Shown: piece after piece, positions 12,661 through 20,837 of the stretch
How positions within the stretch are numbered: position 1 is the first letter of the stretch
How the letters are laid out: each line of letters begins with the position of its first letter
DNA from: Chloroflexota bacterium
GTDB taxonomy: Bacteria > Chloroflexota > Anaerolineae > J036 > Brachytrichaceae
Reading direction: 5' to 3'
Assembly: GCA_021788625.1 (NCBI GenBank)
Contig: JAJYKL010000042.1
Location: forward strand, 1 to 34,548
Length of the DNA: 34,548 nucleotides
Notes under the pieces: model-generated
Seen by the model: only the letters and a program-made list of their open reading frames with translations
The model's database searches: none
Told to the model about the DNA's origin: nothing
Translations under genes and position numbers: made by a program

Positions 12661-14181
12661 ATGCGAACTAATCTGAGAATGGCACTCATCGGCCGCGCGC
12701 GGGCACTCTTGGCCAGCCAGGGCCTGATGCTCTCGTACGTGGACGACGACACGCTGAGTGTGAGCGCCGGGATGGCGGTGTTCGCCAACGGCAGTCTGTA
12801 CCAGCAACAGGCGGCGCAAAACATCACCTTCACCGCGCTCGACACCGGCGCGCGCACGCTGGGGTGCGACTACGCCGTGTTCGCCACACCCGGCGGGATC
12901 AAGCTCACGTTGATCTCTACCTACCACGCGGGCGGCCTGCTGCCTGCGGGCTACACGGCGCAGCAGGTGAATCTACTGGGCTATTTCCACAACGGCCCGA
13001 AGGCGGATGGCACCGTGGGGCCAACGAGGAGCCAGGCGATCTTCCAGTATTCGGTGTGCAACAACACGCTGCTGAACGTGAACTACCCCTACCGCGCACA
13101 CCCCGACCTGCCAAGCGGGATTCCGCTGCCGGGCATGGTCAAAGTCGGCCCGCTGGCGATTGGTATCTACCAGGCGTCCCGCGAGGACGCCACGGCCAGC
13201 GCGGCCGGCACGAGTGCGTATCCAACCTCGCGCTACGGCGTGGTGCCGTGGTGCTCGATTGCGGGTTGGGACACGATGGCGGCACTCCGCAATGCGGGGC
13301 TGCGCCTGCCAACCTGGGAGGAGTGGCTGGGGTGCGTCGAATTCAATCCCAGCTCATCCACCCCCGCGCGCATGAACGGCAATACCGACTACGGCAGTTC
13401 GTCCGACGGTGGCGACCTGAGCGCCCCCGGCGCGCTCACGAGCGCGCTTGCCGGATTGGGCGCCGGCAACCTCTCCAACGGCGTCTACAAGTACGAGGTG
13501 ACGCTCGTCAACGTGACCGGCGAAACGACGGCAGGCACGACCAGCGCCGGGACGACGGTGGTCGATTACACCGCCAACGGCCAAATCGCGCTGAGTGCGA
13601 TTCCGACCGGCGCAGCAGGTACGACTGCGCGCAAACTCTACCGCACTAAACACGACGGCTCCATATACTATCTGCTGGCAACGATTGCTGACAACACCAC
13701 AGTTACCTATACCGACAACGTGGCCGATGCCAGTTTGCCGACCACGCAGCCGCCGGGCTGGAACACCACCGGTGTGCAGCAAGGCCAGGCTGATCCGACC
13801 TGCGGCGGGCGGACACTAACCGGGACGGGGCCACGCACGGCGCTCAATAGCACCGTGGTAAGCGGTCGCTCGTGGTTCGCACCGTCGGGACTCGCCGACG
13901 CGGTGGGCAACATATGGGAGTGGGTGGGCACCTTCTTTGGAGGGCTACTCACGAGTAATCCCGGCACGTACGTCAGTTGGGGCTATGAGAGTGACGGGGC
14001 CTATAACTTTAGCGGCCAGGCGTACAACTCTGACACGGGAGGCTATACGAGTGGGCTTCCGGCTATGCTTCTGGTCGGTGGCCTTTGGAGCTACGGTGCC
14101 ATCGCAGGGGTGCGTGCGGCGGACGCCACCGACTCTCCCAGCCACGCCAGCCCGGGCTACGGCTTCCGGCCGGCCAGGTGA
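12661..14181 (+). CDS. C-type-lectin/FGE-fold variable protein (Mtd-like) with DGR-type variable region
   Basis: 506 residues. Residues 1-~150 look like a beta-rich virion-attachment domain. A C-type lectin/formylglycine-enzyme-like domain follows, with LRLPTWEEWLGCVEF, then WFAPSGLADAVGNIWEWV, ending in GGLWSYGAIAGVRAAD...YGFRPAR. Between the two halves of the lectin fold (~residues 255-375) there is an inserted Ig/FnIII-like module (LSNGVYKYEVTLVNVTGE, then ARKLYRTKHDGS). The C-terminal 34 residues match the variable regions diversified by DGRs, as in Mtd of Bordetella phage BPP-1. It is probably a receptor-binding or surface-display protein. Its place between portal and MuF genes, not with the tail genes, is unusual. 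Confidence 0.8.
   Translation: MRTNLRMALIGRARALLASQGLMLSYVDDDTLSVSAGMAVFANGSLYQQQAAQNITFTALDTGARTLGCDYAVFATPGGIKLTLISTYHAGGLLPAGYTAQQVNLLGYFHNGPKADGTVGPTRSQAIFQYSVCNNTLLNVNYPYRAHPDLPSGIPLPGMVKVGPLAIGIYQASREDATASAAGTSAYPTSRYGVVPWCSIAGWDTMAALRNAGLRLPTWEEWLGCVEFNPSSSTPARMNGNTDYGSSSDGGDLSAPGALTSALAGLGAGNLSNGVYKYEVTLVNVTGETTAGTTSAGTTVVDYTANGQIALSAIPTGAAGTTARKLYRTKHDGSIYYLLATIADNTTVTYTDNVADASLPTTQPPGWNTTGVQQGQADPTCGGRTLTGTGPRTALNSTVVSGRSWFAPSGLADAVGNIWEWVGTFFGGLLTSNPGTYVSWGYESDGAYNFSGQAYNSDTGGYTSGLPAMLLVGGLWSYGAIAGVRAADATDSPSHASPGYGFRPAR
14077..14178 (+). other. DGR-type variable region (VR) signature
   Basis: The segment encodes GGxWxxGxxAGVRAxxxxxSPSxxxxxxGFRPAR. The codons at positions usually variable in such regions are AGC TAC, GCC ATC, GAC, ACC GAC, CAC, AGC and GGC TAC. 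All end in C, as expected if AAC codons of a template were mutated at their adenines. The framework codons between them are not so biased. No template repeat or reverse transcriptase was found in the window. Confidence 0.7.
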
Positions 14182-14257
14182 TGAGCCTTTGATCTTTGAC
14201 CTTTGGCCTTTAGCGCATGGCATACCAGAAGTTTCAAGAGCAGGGGGTGAATTACCT

Positions 14258-14692
14258 ATGCTAATCATCTACCGCACCAATGCGGGTTTCGAGGGCCAGA
14301 TCGTGACCGTGGATCTGACGCAGCCGAAAGCGGCGTTCGATGCCTATGTGGCACAGGCGGCGCCGCCTGTGTATATGGCCGCGCTAGAGTTGGACGAGAA
14401 ACTGTTACCCGACGCACTGCATGTCGGCTTGCTAGTGAATCGCGACGCCTACCGCGTGGTTGATGGCGGATTGCAAAAGGATGGTGCCGAGGTAACACTC
14501 GGCTACACACCGGGTGATGCCGATGTCGCACTCGCGAACCTGCGCGCAGATGCGATCATCCAGTCCCTATTGATCGCGACGCCATCCCAATTGAGCACCT
14601 GGATCGCCGGTCGCACGACAGCCCAGGCGCTGCTGGTGATACTGCAAGTGCTGCAATATATATTGCGAGCCGCCCGACTGATGGCGGACTGA
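14258..14692 (+). CDS. Hypothetical protein downstream of the variable lectin (144 aa)
   Basis: ATG at 14258 behind AGGGGGTGA. The N-terminal half is beta-like (MLIIYRTNAGFEGQIVTVDLT, then AALELDEKLLPDALHVGLLVN, YRVVDGG). The C-terminal half is helical and ends in a hydrophobic-basic helix (AQALLVILQVLQYILRAARLM). It could be a small accessory or chaperone for the variable protein, by proximity. No family is recognised. Confidence 0.6.
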   Translation: MLIIYRTNAGFEGQIVTVDLTQPKAAFDAYVAQAAPPVYMAALELDEKLLPDALHVGLLVNRDAYRVVDGGLQKDGAEVTLGYTPGDADVALANLRADAIIQSLLIATPSQLSTWIAGRTTAQALLVILQVLQYILRAARLMAD

Positions 14693-14731
14693 GAGTGCGC
14701 GAGAGACCAGGCATTTGTGAGCCTATAAACC

Positions 14732-14881
14732 ATGGCTAAGTTGCAGGACCGCGACAAGCTCGAAGCCACCCTGGCGCGCGAACTGGCGAAGTTAGGTGCG
14801 ACGCAACTGCGCGCTGATGGACGGACTGATAACGGCACTAGGAGTGACGCAGGCGCAAATGTGGGCCGCGATGGTGAATGA
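14732..14881 (+). pseudogene. Small head-region gene with a probable 2-nt deletion (frameshift)
   Basis: From ATG at 14732 the frame gives 49 residues, of which the first 27 (LQDRDKLEATLARELAKLG) are convincing helix and the rest are not. At about 14805-14815 (CTGCGCGCTGATG) the protein-like sequence moves to another frame, continuing LMDGLITALGVTQAQMWAAM and stopping at 14894, overlapping the GTG of the MuF gene. Restoring one GC dinucleotide gives a smooth 54-aa protein. This looks like an indel in a GC run, either real or from sequencing. It may be the detached N-terminal part of the MuF-type protein. Confidence 0.45.
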
Positions 14882-14890
14882 GGTTACATC

Positions 14891-15469
14891 GTGAGAACGC
14901 TTCCTCCAACATTTTGGATCAATGAGCAGGCTATGCTTTACACGCTGCTCTTCCCGGCACTTCGCGATATTGCACTCGAAGCGGCCGGCACATCGCTGGA
15001 GGCGCTGCTATCCACCGTGGGGGTGGGCGTAGATTGGGCGCTGGTGAACCAGCCGGTGGTTGATTGGGCACGTGATTATACGTTGCAACTATCCACCAGC
15101 CTGACCGATGTAAGCAATAAGTTTGTTACGGACGAGATCACCGCCTGGATGGAATCGGGGCAGCCCATCGGGGCACTGATTGATTCACTCGCGCCGATGT
15201 TCGGACCGACCAGAGCGGACATGATCGCAACCACCGAGGTCACACGCGCCTATGCAGAAGGGAACACGGCGACGTGGAAGGCAAGCGGAGTCGTTACGGC
15301 ACGACGGTGGATGACAGCAGAGGATGAACTCGTATGTCCGATTTGTGGAGACCTGGATGGTGAAGAGGCCGGATTCGATGAGCAGTTCGGCAATGAATAT
15401 GATGGTCCGCCAGCCCATCCAAGATGCCGCTGTTATATCCAGCCCGTTGTGAGGGAATCAAATGATTAG
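14891..15469 (+). CDS. MuF-like (SPP1 gp7 family) minor head protein
   Basis: 192 residues from GTG at 14891. Characteristic features are LPPTFWINEQAML at the start, GVDWALVNQPVVDWAR, MIATTEVTRAYAEGN, and the C-terminal metal-binding signature with CPICGDLDGEEAGF followed by PPAHPRCRCYI (Cys-x2-Cys ... His-x2-Cys-x-Cys). This family sits next to portal genes and is packaged as a minor head protein involved in DNA release or portal closure. It is shorter than typical because the usual N-terminal portion appears split off in the preceding frameshifted ORF. Confidence 0.85.
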   Translation: MRTLPPTFWINEQAMLYTLLFPALRDIALEAAGTSLEALLSTVGVGVDWALVNQPVVDWARDYTLQLSTSLTDVSNKFVTDEITAWMESGQPIGALIDSLAPMFGPTRADMIATTEVTRAYAEGNTATWKASGVVTARRWMTAEDELVCPICGDLDGEEAGFDEQFGNEYDGPPAHPRCRCYIQPVVRESND

Positions 15470-15866
15470 CGCAACAATGGTGGGGGCGCATGAACTGGCC
15501 GCACGCTGGCAACATGTCATGAGCCAGTTTCCCAGTGAGGCGCAGTCGGTTATGAACGAAGCGATCCTATACGTGCACTCAACAGTACCCGCATATCCCG
15601 CGCCCCCATCCGGGTCACACTATCGGCGCACGGGCACTCTGGGGCGCAGTATCACAACTGATGTACGCCCGCTGGGTGGCGACGTAGTAGGTGTGATCGG
15701 CTCGAATGTGATCTATGCGCCCTATGTCATCGACGCGAACCGCCAGGCACACATGCATGCGGGGCGCTGGTGGACGTTACAGGCGGTAATTAAAAAGGCC
15801 TTGCCGCAGGTGATGCAAAGTGCATCACGGCGACTGGCGCAATTCTTCACTAATGGAGGCGCATGA
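15462..15866 (+). CDS. HK97 gp10-like tail/neck component
   Basis: 134 residues. AILYVHSTVPAYPAP, then YRRTGTLGRSITTDV, then VGVIGSNVIYAPYVIDANRQAHMHAGRWWTL is the hallmark order of HK97-gp10/gp16-like head-tail joining proteins. The protein overlaps the MuF gene by 8 nt and the protease start by 4 nt. It would act at the neck, linking the portal/adaptor to the tail. Here the gene lies upstream of the protease and capsid genes rather than with the connectors at 20157-21256. Confidence 0.75.
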   Translation: MISATMVGAHELAARWQHVMSQFPSEAQSVMNEAILYVHSTVPAYPAPPSGSHYRRTGTLGRSITTDVRPLGGDVVGVIGSNVIYAPYVIDANRQAHMHAGRWWTLQAVIKKALPQVMQSASRRLAQFFTNGGA

Positions 15867-16981
15867 TGGCAAATTGGAAGGTGGGCGCAGACCGTAATCT
15901 GCCTGTCAGGGATGCGACGTGGGACGGCGGCGAGGCGCAGGCCTCCATCTGGGCATGGGCCGGCTTCAATGGCGATTCACCCGAGCCGGACAAGGCCAAA
16001 CGTTGCTTCCTGGTGTATGACACGGATGACCCTGAGAAGAAAGGTAGTTACAAACTGCCCTTCGCACGCATCGAGGACGGCAAGCCAACTGCCATCGGCA
16101 ATGGCGTGCGCAACTGCGCCGCGCGACTGTCGCAGACCGATATCCCTAAATCCGTGCAGGAGGATGCGCAGAAGGTCATCGATCACTACATGGAGAAGCT
16201 CAACCCCAAATCGTGGATATCAGGATACCAGACCAAGGCCGGAATGAGTTTCATTAAGGCCGTGAATGATCGTACCGTAACGGGCCTCTCATCGGTGATG
16301 GGCAATGTGGATGATGGCGGGGATCGCATCTGGCCAGGTGCTTATGGGAAGACGCTGGCCGAGAACAGCCAGCGCATTAAACATCTATGGATGCATGATG
16401 CGATGAGTCCACCCATCGCCACCATTCAGGATATCAAGGAAGTCGGACGCGGCCAGTTGCCTCAAGAGATGCTCGCGCGTTGTCCGGAGGCAATGGGTGC
16501 CCTGGAGGTCACGCGCACGTATCTGCCCAATGAGCGAGCCGATGAGGTCTATCAAGGCATCAAGGCTGGAGCCATCGATGAGATGTCCATCGGGTACGAC
16601 CCGGTCAAATTCGATTTCGAGAATGTGGAGGGCAAAGGAGCCGTTCGCAATCTGCGCGAGATCAGATTGTGGGACACCTCGGACGTGAACTGGGGCATGA
16701 ATGCAGCAACGATGAACCTATCTAAGTCGTTGTCCTTATATCGCGGCATGTCGGATGATGTTCTGATCTCCAACTTCGATGCGCTCATGCATGAATTCAA
16801 GGAGGGACGCGTGCTGTCAAAGCAGAATTTAACACTCCTTAGAGATGCCGTAAGCGCATTGCAGAAACTGATTGACGCAGCCGAGCCGCCGGAGGAGGAA
16901 ACTCCTAAGGCACTCACTGAAAGGCTCAATCGACGCATGCGAATGATGCAACGAGAGATTGATCTATTTCTGGTGAGGTAA
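15863..16981 (+). CDS. Prohead protease (HK97/S78 type) with extra N-terminal domain
   Basis: 372 residues. The protease core spans ~128-265: FIKAVNDRTVTGLSSVMGN, HLWMHDAMSPP with His174 (or His178), and AIDEMSIGYDP with Ser242, the S78-family catalytic pair. It processes the capsid scaffold during maturation. The first ~115 residues are an added domain (AQASIWAWAGFNGDS, SYKLPFARIEDGKP, NGVRNCAARLSQ) of a kind seen on some phage head proteins, possibly DUF6582-like. The C-terminal ~80 residues are helical and may be the scaffold-like delta part. Confidence 0.85.
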   Translation: MMANWKVGADRNLPVRDATWDGGEAQASIWAWAGFNGDSPEPDKAKRCFLVYDTDDPEKKGSYKLPFARIEDGKPTAIGNGVRNCAARLSQTDIPKSVQEDAQKVIDHYMEKLNPKSWISGYQTKAGMSFIKAVNDRTVTGLSSVMGNVDDGGDRIWPGAYGKTLAENSQRIKHLWMHDAMSPPIATIQDIKEVGRGQLPQEMLARCPEAMGALEVTRTYLPNERADEVYQGIKAGAIDEMSIGYDPVKFDFENVEGKGAVRNLREIRLWDTSDVNWGMNAATMNLSKSLSLYRGMSDDVLISNFDALMHEFKEGRVLSKQNLTLLRDAVSALQKLIDAAEPPEEETPKALTERLNRRMRMMQREIDLFLVR

Positions 16982-18334
16982 ATGATGAACAGCAAAGAGA
17001 TGTACGCAAAGGCGCAAGTCCTCTTTAATGAGGCGAAGTCTTTGCAGGCTGCATTAGGCGATTCGCCGAGCAAGGTGCAGCTAGATGCCGTAGATGCCAA
17101 GCTCGGCGAATGCGACAGTTGGAAGGCGCAGGCCGACACCGCGCGCCGCATCGAGGGCGGTGATGAGAGCTTCAGCGATCCGGCGCGGCCACCTGTAAGC
17201 TGGCGGCAGGCTGGACCGAATGAGGGTAATGCACCGGTAGATTCCAAATCTTGGCGTGAGGTAAAGGTCGCGCATCCGACCAAGAGGGATTTTTCGGTGC
17301 GCTACAACGTGCCGGAAGCCGTTGCACGGGTGGAGAAGGACTATAGCCCTGCTTTTGAGTCCTATCTGCGCAAAGGGCTGGACGGAGTGGGCCCGAATGA
17401 TCGCAAGACGCTTTCTGAAGGGATCGACACGGCGGGCGGCTTCCTGGTGCCGCCGGATTACCAGGCCACGCTGATCAAGAAGATCGCGATCACGGCCATT
17501 ATGCGGCAGTATGGCCGCGTGATCCAGTCCAGCCGCGACCTGGTGCAATTCCCGCGTGTGAACTACGCGACGGACGACAAGTGGACGAGCCCCGTCCGTG
17601 TGACCTGGGCAGGTGAGGTGCCGCCCCTGGCCACAACGACACGAGTGACAGATCCAGTTTATGGTCTGTTGCAAGTGCGTGTAGATACGGCTATGGCAAC
17701 CTGGCCAATGAGCAACAACCTGATCGAGGATGCCGCCTTCGACATCGTAGGCGACAGCCAGGATCTGATTGGTGAAGCTTTCGGTCTGGGTGAGGATTAT
17801 GCCTTCTGGGTGGGAACCGGCGTGGCACAACCGCTCGGCGCTTTTGACACCAAAAATAATGTAACGGTTGTCAATTCCGGCACGAGCGCATCAATCACAA
17901 CCTCATCGGACGCCTGGTCAGGTAAGCGACTGTTGGATGTGTACTATGGCACGCCCATCCAATACCGTAAACTGCCTACATCTATCTGGGTCATGAACTC
18001 GGGCACGCTGGAGGCCGCGGAGAACCTGGTAGATGGCCAGAAGCGACCGCTGATCAAGGAACTCACAGGGGCCAGCCTGGAAATGGGGGAGGCTGATGCG
18101 ATCAAGGGCAAGGTCATTGGCGTGAGCGAATTCGCACCGGATATTGGTGCAAGCACCTATCCGATCCTGTTTGGTGATTGCAAAGGCTATCTGATCGTGG
18201 ATCGTGTGGGTCTATCCATCCAGCGCAACGCCTACCTGTATCAGGAAACGAATATCACACTGCTGGTGGCCAAGGCGCGTGTGGGTGGACTGATGATCGA
18301 GCCGTATCGCTTCCGAATGATGCAGGCTAGCTAA
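16982..18334 (+). CDS. Major capsid protein (HK97 fold)
   Basis: 450 residues, starting right after the protease stop (two tandem ATGs). Residues 1-~105 are a helical, charged delta/scaffold-like region. The fold proper begins about GIDTAGGFLVPPDYQATLIKKI, followed by RVIQSSRDLVQFPRVN, DLIGEAFGLGEDYAFWVGTG (E-loop/spine region), and the C-terminal IGVSEFAPDIG... and YLYQETNITLLVAKARVGG strands. This is the canonical phage HK97-type major capsid order. It forms the icosahedral shell after cleavage by the upstream protease. Confidence 0.92.
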   Translation: MMNSKEMYAKAQVLFNEAKSLQAALGDSPSKVQLDAVDAKLGECDSWKAQADTARRIEGGDESFSDPARPPVSWRQAGPNEGNAPVDSKSWREVKVAHPTKRDFSVRYNVPEAVARVEKDYSPAFESYLRKGLDGVGPNDRKTLSEGIDTAGGFLVPPDYQATLIKKIAITAIMRQYGRVIQSSRDLVQFPRVNYATDDKWTSPVRVTWAGEVPPLATTTRVTDPVYGLLQVRVDTAMATWPMSNNLIEDAAFDIVGDSQDLIGEAFGLGEDYAFWVGTGVAQPLGAFDTKNNVTVVNSGTSASITTSSDAWSGKRLLDVYYGTPIQYRKLPTSIWVMNSGTLEAAENLVDGQKRPLIKELTGASLEMGEADAIKGKVIGVSEFAPDIGASTYPILFGDCKGYLIVDRVGLSIQRNAYLYQETNITLLVAKARVGGLMIEPYRFRMMQAS

Positions 18335-18347
18335 AAGGAGAAATAAC

Positions 18348-18716
18348 ATGTATCAAGCAGCAATCAAGGCACTGGATTTGGTCGCGCCGATCGCCGCAAC
18401 CACAACGCAGACCGGTGCGGATGTGGATCTGAAAGGCTATCTCAACCCAGGTGGGCGCGAGATGACCATCATTGCCGATATTGGCGCAGTCACTACGGCT
18501 GGGACACTCGCCGTGGAGATCGATTCGGGGACATCTACCAGCGCCTATACCGCATTGGATACGGCCAGTTATCCGGCTACGGCGACGACCACCGGGATCG
18601 TGCAGTGGCGAGTGAAGACAACCAATCGTTATATGCGTGCCGTCGCAACGCTTTCAGGCACGGGCGTATCCATTACGTTCAGTGTGCAGGCTCTGGTGGA
18701 CCTGGAGATAAAGTAG
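18348..18716 (+). CDS. Putative capsid decoration/stabilisation protein (122 aa)
   Basis: ATG at 18348 with AAAGGAG upstream, 13 nt after the capsid gene. It is small, Thr/Ala-rich and all-beta (LKGYLNPGGREMTIIADIG, GTLAVEIDSGTST, YMRAVATLSGTGVSITFSV). Genes in this place often encode decoration proteins that clamp capsomers. No specific family is recognised, so the role comes from position and composition. Confidence 0.6.
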   Translation: MYQAAIKALDLVAPIAATTTQTGADVDLKGYLNPGGREMTIIADIGAVTTAGTLAVEIDSGTSTSAYTALDTASYPATATTTGIVQWRVKTTNRYMRAVATLSGTGVSITFSVQALVDLEIK

Positions 18717-18740
18717 CAACGATGTTCAGTCAGGCATGGA

Positions 18741-18768
18741 CAGGGCGCGATATAGGATTCGCGCCCTG
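18741..18768. promoter_or_regulatory. 9-bp perfect hairpin before the glycosyltransferase gene
   Basis: CAGGGCGCG (18741-18749) / CGCGCCCTG (18760-18768) with a 10-nt loop and no T run. It ends just before the GGAGG of the next gene, so it may be an RNA processing, stability or partial-termination element separating capsid genes from downstream genes. Confidence 0.5.
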
Positions 18769-18777
18769 TGGAGGCAT

Positions 18778-20160
18778 ATGACAAAGCAAGTATTTGTCGC
18801 GCCGCTTGTAGAACGTACAGGGGTGGGCACGGACATTGCCTTTCATGCGCTGCTGCGCGTGGCGCACGCCTGTGGGCACTCCAATTACGCACTGATTCAC
18901 CTGCCCTATAGCCGTACTGATGTGGCGCGCTCAAACGCTGTGAAGAGCTTCCGCCAGGCTACCACCCAGCAGGATGATACGCTGGTGATGCTGGATGGCG
19001 ACCATGATCATCCACCGGATATTGTGCATCGCCTGGTCGCAGCAGACGTGCCGGTAGTGGCGTGCCTGGCATTCCGACGCAGCGAGCCCTACGATCCGCA
19101 GGCCTATGTACGCACAGAGGATGGCGAACTCTACCAGGTGTCCGAGTGGACGCCCACGCGCGAGCGCGTGACCTTCGCGGGCATGGCGGCCATTGCGATC
19201 AAGCGTTCAGTATTCGATAAACTCGAGGTGGCAGGCTACCATCCACCCTTCTTCCGCTATCCCTACAACGCGGACGGCTCGACGCCTTCAGAGGACGTGT
19301 ACTTCTGCCGATTGTGTGAGGCAGCGGGGATCCCTGTCGAAATAGACTTCGGCCTGATCAGCCCGCATCTGACAACCGCCCAGATCGATGACACGTCCTG
19401 GCGCCAGTTTCTGAAGGATCATCCGGAACTGATCAAAAAGGAACATTCGCTTGATGACAAAGTATCCCAGGTGCCCACCTCGACAGATAAGCCGACAATC
19501 AGCGTAGTCATCCCCTCGCGCGGGCGCGCAGACCAGCTCAAGAAGTGTATCAATGGGCTAAAGGCAACTACGCAAGGGCATGATGTGCAGACGGTGATCG
19601 TACTGGATGAAGACGACGCTGCCAGCATCAATGCCATCGGAGCCACGCCCGTCACGCCGATAGTGTTGTCCGGTGAGCCGAAAAATGCAGTAGAGAAATG
19701 GAACCTGGGCGCGCATGCGGCATCGGGGGACTGGCTGGTGCTGGGTGCCGATGATCTGGAATGGGGTGATGGATGGCTTGAAAAAGCGCTCACCACGCCC
19801 AATCAGGGATTCATCGGCTTCAACGATGGGCACATGGATGGGAAAGAGCTGGCTACCCATTACATGATGACGCGCGAATACAGCAGGGCGCACAACGGGG
19901 GAGTGCTCGCGATCCCGCATTATCACTCGTGGTATCTGGATGTAGAGGCAACGGAACGAGCCAAACGTGCAGGCAAATTCGCTTTTGCACGAGAGGCCTA
20001 CGTCGAACACCGCCATCCGCTCTGGAACAAGGCACAGATGGATGATACGTATCGGCGCGGGCAGCAGTGGTATGCGATTGATCAGCAGACCTATGCAGAA
20101 CGATCGCGTGCTGGGTTCCCGGACGATTTCGAATCAGTGCTAACGGAGGCAACCGAATGA
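18778..20160 (+). CDS. Two-domain glycosyltransferase in the head module
   Basis: 460 residues from ATG at 18778 (GGAGG 3 nt upstream of the spacer). Domain 1 (1-~225) is a GT-A-like fold with VMLDGDHDHPPD at 70-81 as a DxD-type metal/nucleotide-sugar motif and AGMAAIAIKRSVF. Domain 2 (~237-460) starts PTISVVIPSRGRADQLKKCI, as in GT2 enzymes, with VIVLDEDDAA (~273-282) and WLVLGADDLEWGDGW (~319-333). It transfers sugars to an unknown acceptor. No membrane segment is present. Being coded between decoration and connector genes, it may glycosylate virion proteins; modification of DNA bases is an alternative. Confidence 0.75.
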   Translation: MTKQVFVAPLVERTGVGTDIAFHALLRVAHACGHSNYALIHLPYSRTDVARSNAVKSFRQATTQQDDTLVMLDGDHDHPPDIVHRLVAADVPVVACLAFRRSEPYDPQAYVRTEDGELYQVSEWTPTRERVTFAGMAAIAIKRSVFDKLEVAGYHPPFFRYPYNADGSTPSEDVYFCRLCEAAGIPVEIDFGLISPHLTTAQIDDTSWRQFLKDHPELIKKEHSLDDKVSQVPTSTDKPTISVVIPSRGRADQLKKCINGLKATTQGHDVQTVIVLDEDDAASINAIGATPVTPIVLSGEPKNAVEKWNLGAHAASGDWLVLGADDLEWGDGWLEKALTTPNQGFIGFNDGHMDGKELATHYMMTREYSRAHNGGVLAIPHYHSWYLDVEATERAKRAGKFAFAREAYVEHRHPLWNKAQMDDTYRRGQQWYAIDQQTYAERSRAGFPDDFESVLTEATE

Positions 20161-20837
20161 CTCCGAACGATTATCTGACGCTCGTGCAACTCAAGGCCGA
20201 CATGCCTGATGTAGCCTGGGGCACGACCTATGATGCTGCGCTGGGGGTAGCGATCACGCGCGTGAGCCGCCTCATCGACAGTGAACTGGGGCGCGCCCCG
20301 GGTGCATTTGCAGTAGGCTCAACCAATGAAATACGTTACTACACGGCCGACAGTCGTGGGCACGGTGTCCTCGCATTCGGCAGCCAGAATTTTGGCAATC
20401 AGGATCTGACCATTGACGAGATCGCCGGGCTGCCAACTGAAGTGGCAGTCAACGAGACGGCTGCCAATCCATCCCTATCCACCAGTTATACCGTTTACGA
20501 TCCCAGCTGGTACTGGTGCGTGCCGGAGAACGCAGCCCTGGAAGGGCTACCCTATACGTTACTGCACATCGATATCCTGACCAGTTTCAAGAAATTCTGG
20601 TATCCGTTTTATCGGGGTATTCGGGTGACGGGGCCATTCGGATTTTCTACCACGGCACCGGATGAAATAGTGCAGGCCTGTGAAATACAGATTGTGCGCT
20701 GGTTTAAGCGCGCCCAGCAGGCCTATGCCGATGTAGGGGCTATCGCAGAACTGGGCCAGCTTAAATATGTGAATAAGCTCGACCGTGACGTGGCCGAGGT
20801 ACTGGATTTGCCAAAGTACCAGAGGGTTGCATTATGA
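20157..20837 (+). CDS. Head-tail connector/adaptor protein (gp6-like)
   Basis: 226 residues, overlapping the glycosyltransferase stop by 4 nt. The start TPNDYLTLVQLKADM and AITRVSRLIDSELGRAPGAF resemble the helical N-terminus of gp6-like adaptors that sit under the portal. A central beta insertion (EIRYYTADSRGHGVLAF, TIDEIAGLPTEVAV) and a helical C-terminus (EIVQACEIQIVRWFKRAQQAYAD) follow. The position after capsid genes and before the tail genes supports it. Confidence 0.75.
   Translation: MTPNDYLTLVQLKADMPDVAWGTTYDAALGVAITRVSRLIDSELGRAPGAFAVGSTNEIRYYTADSRGHGVLAFGSQNFGNQDLTIDEIAGLPTEVAVNETAANPSLSTSYTVYDPSWYWCVPENAALEGLPYTLLHIDILTSFKKFWYPFYRGIRVTGPFGFSTTAPDEIVQACEIQIVRWFKRAQQAYADVGAIAELGQLKYVNKLDRDVAEVLDLPKYQRVAL

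Noticed and set aside
14182-14258. Possible DGR template repeat or homing signal after the variable lectin
   Set aside because: The gap holds T-rich imperfect direct repeats (TTTGATC/TTTGACC) but no copy of the variable region and is too short for a template repeat.
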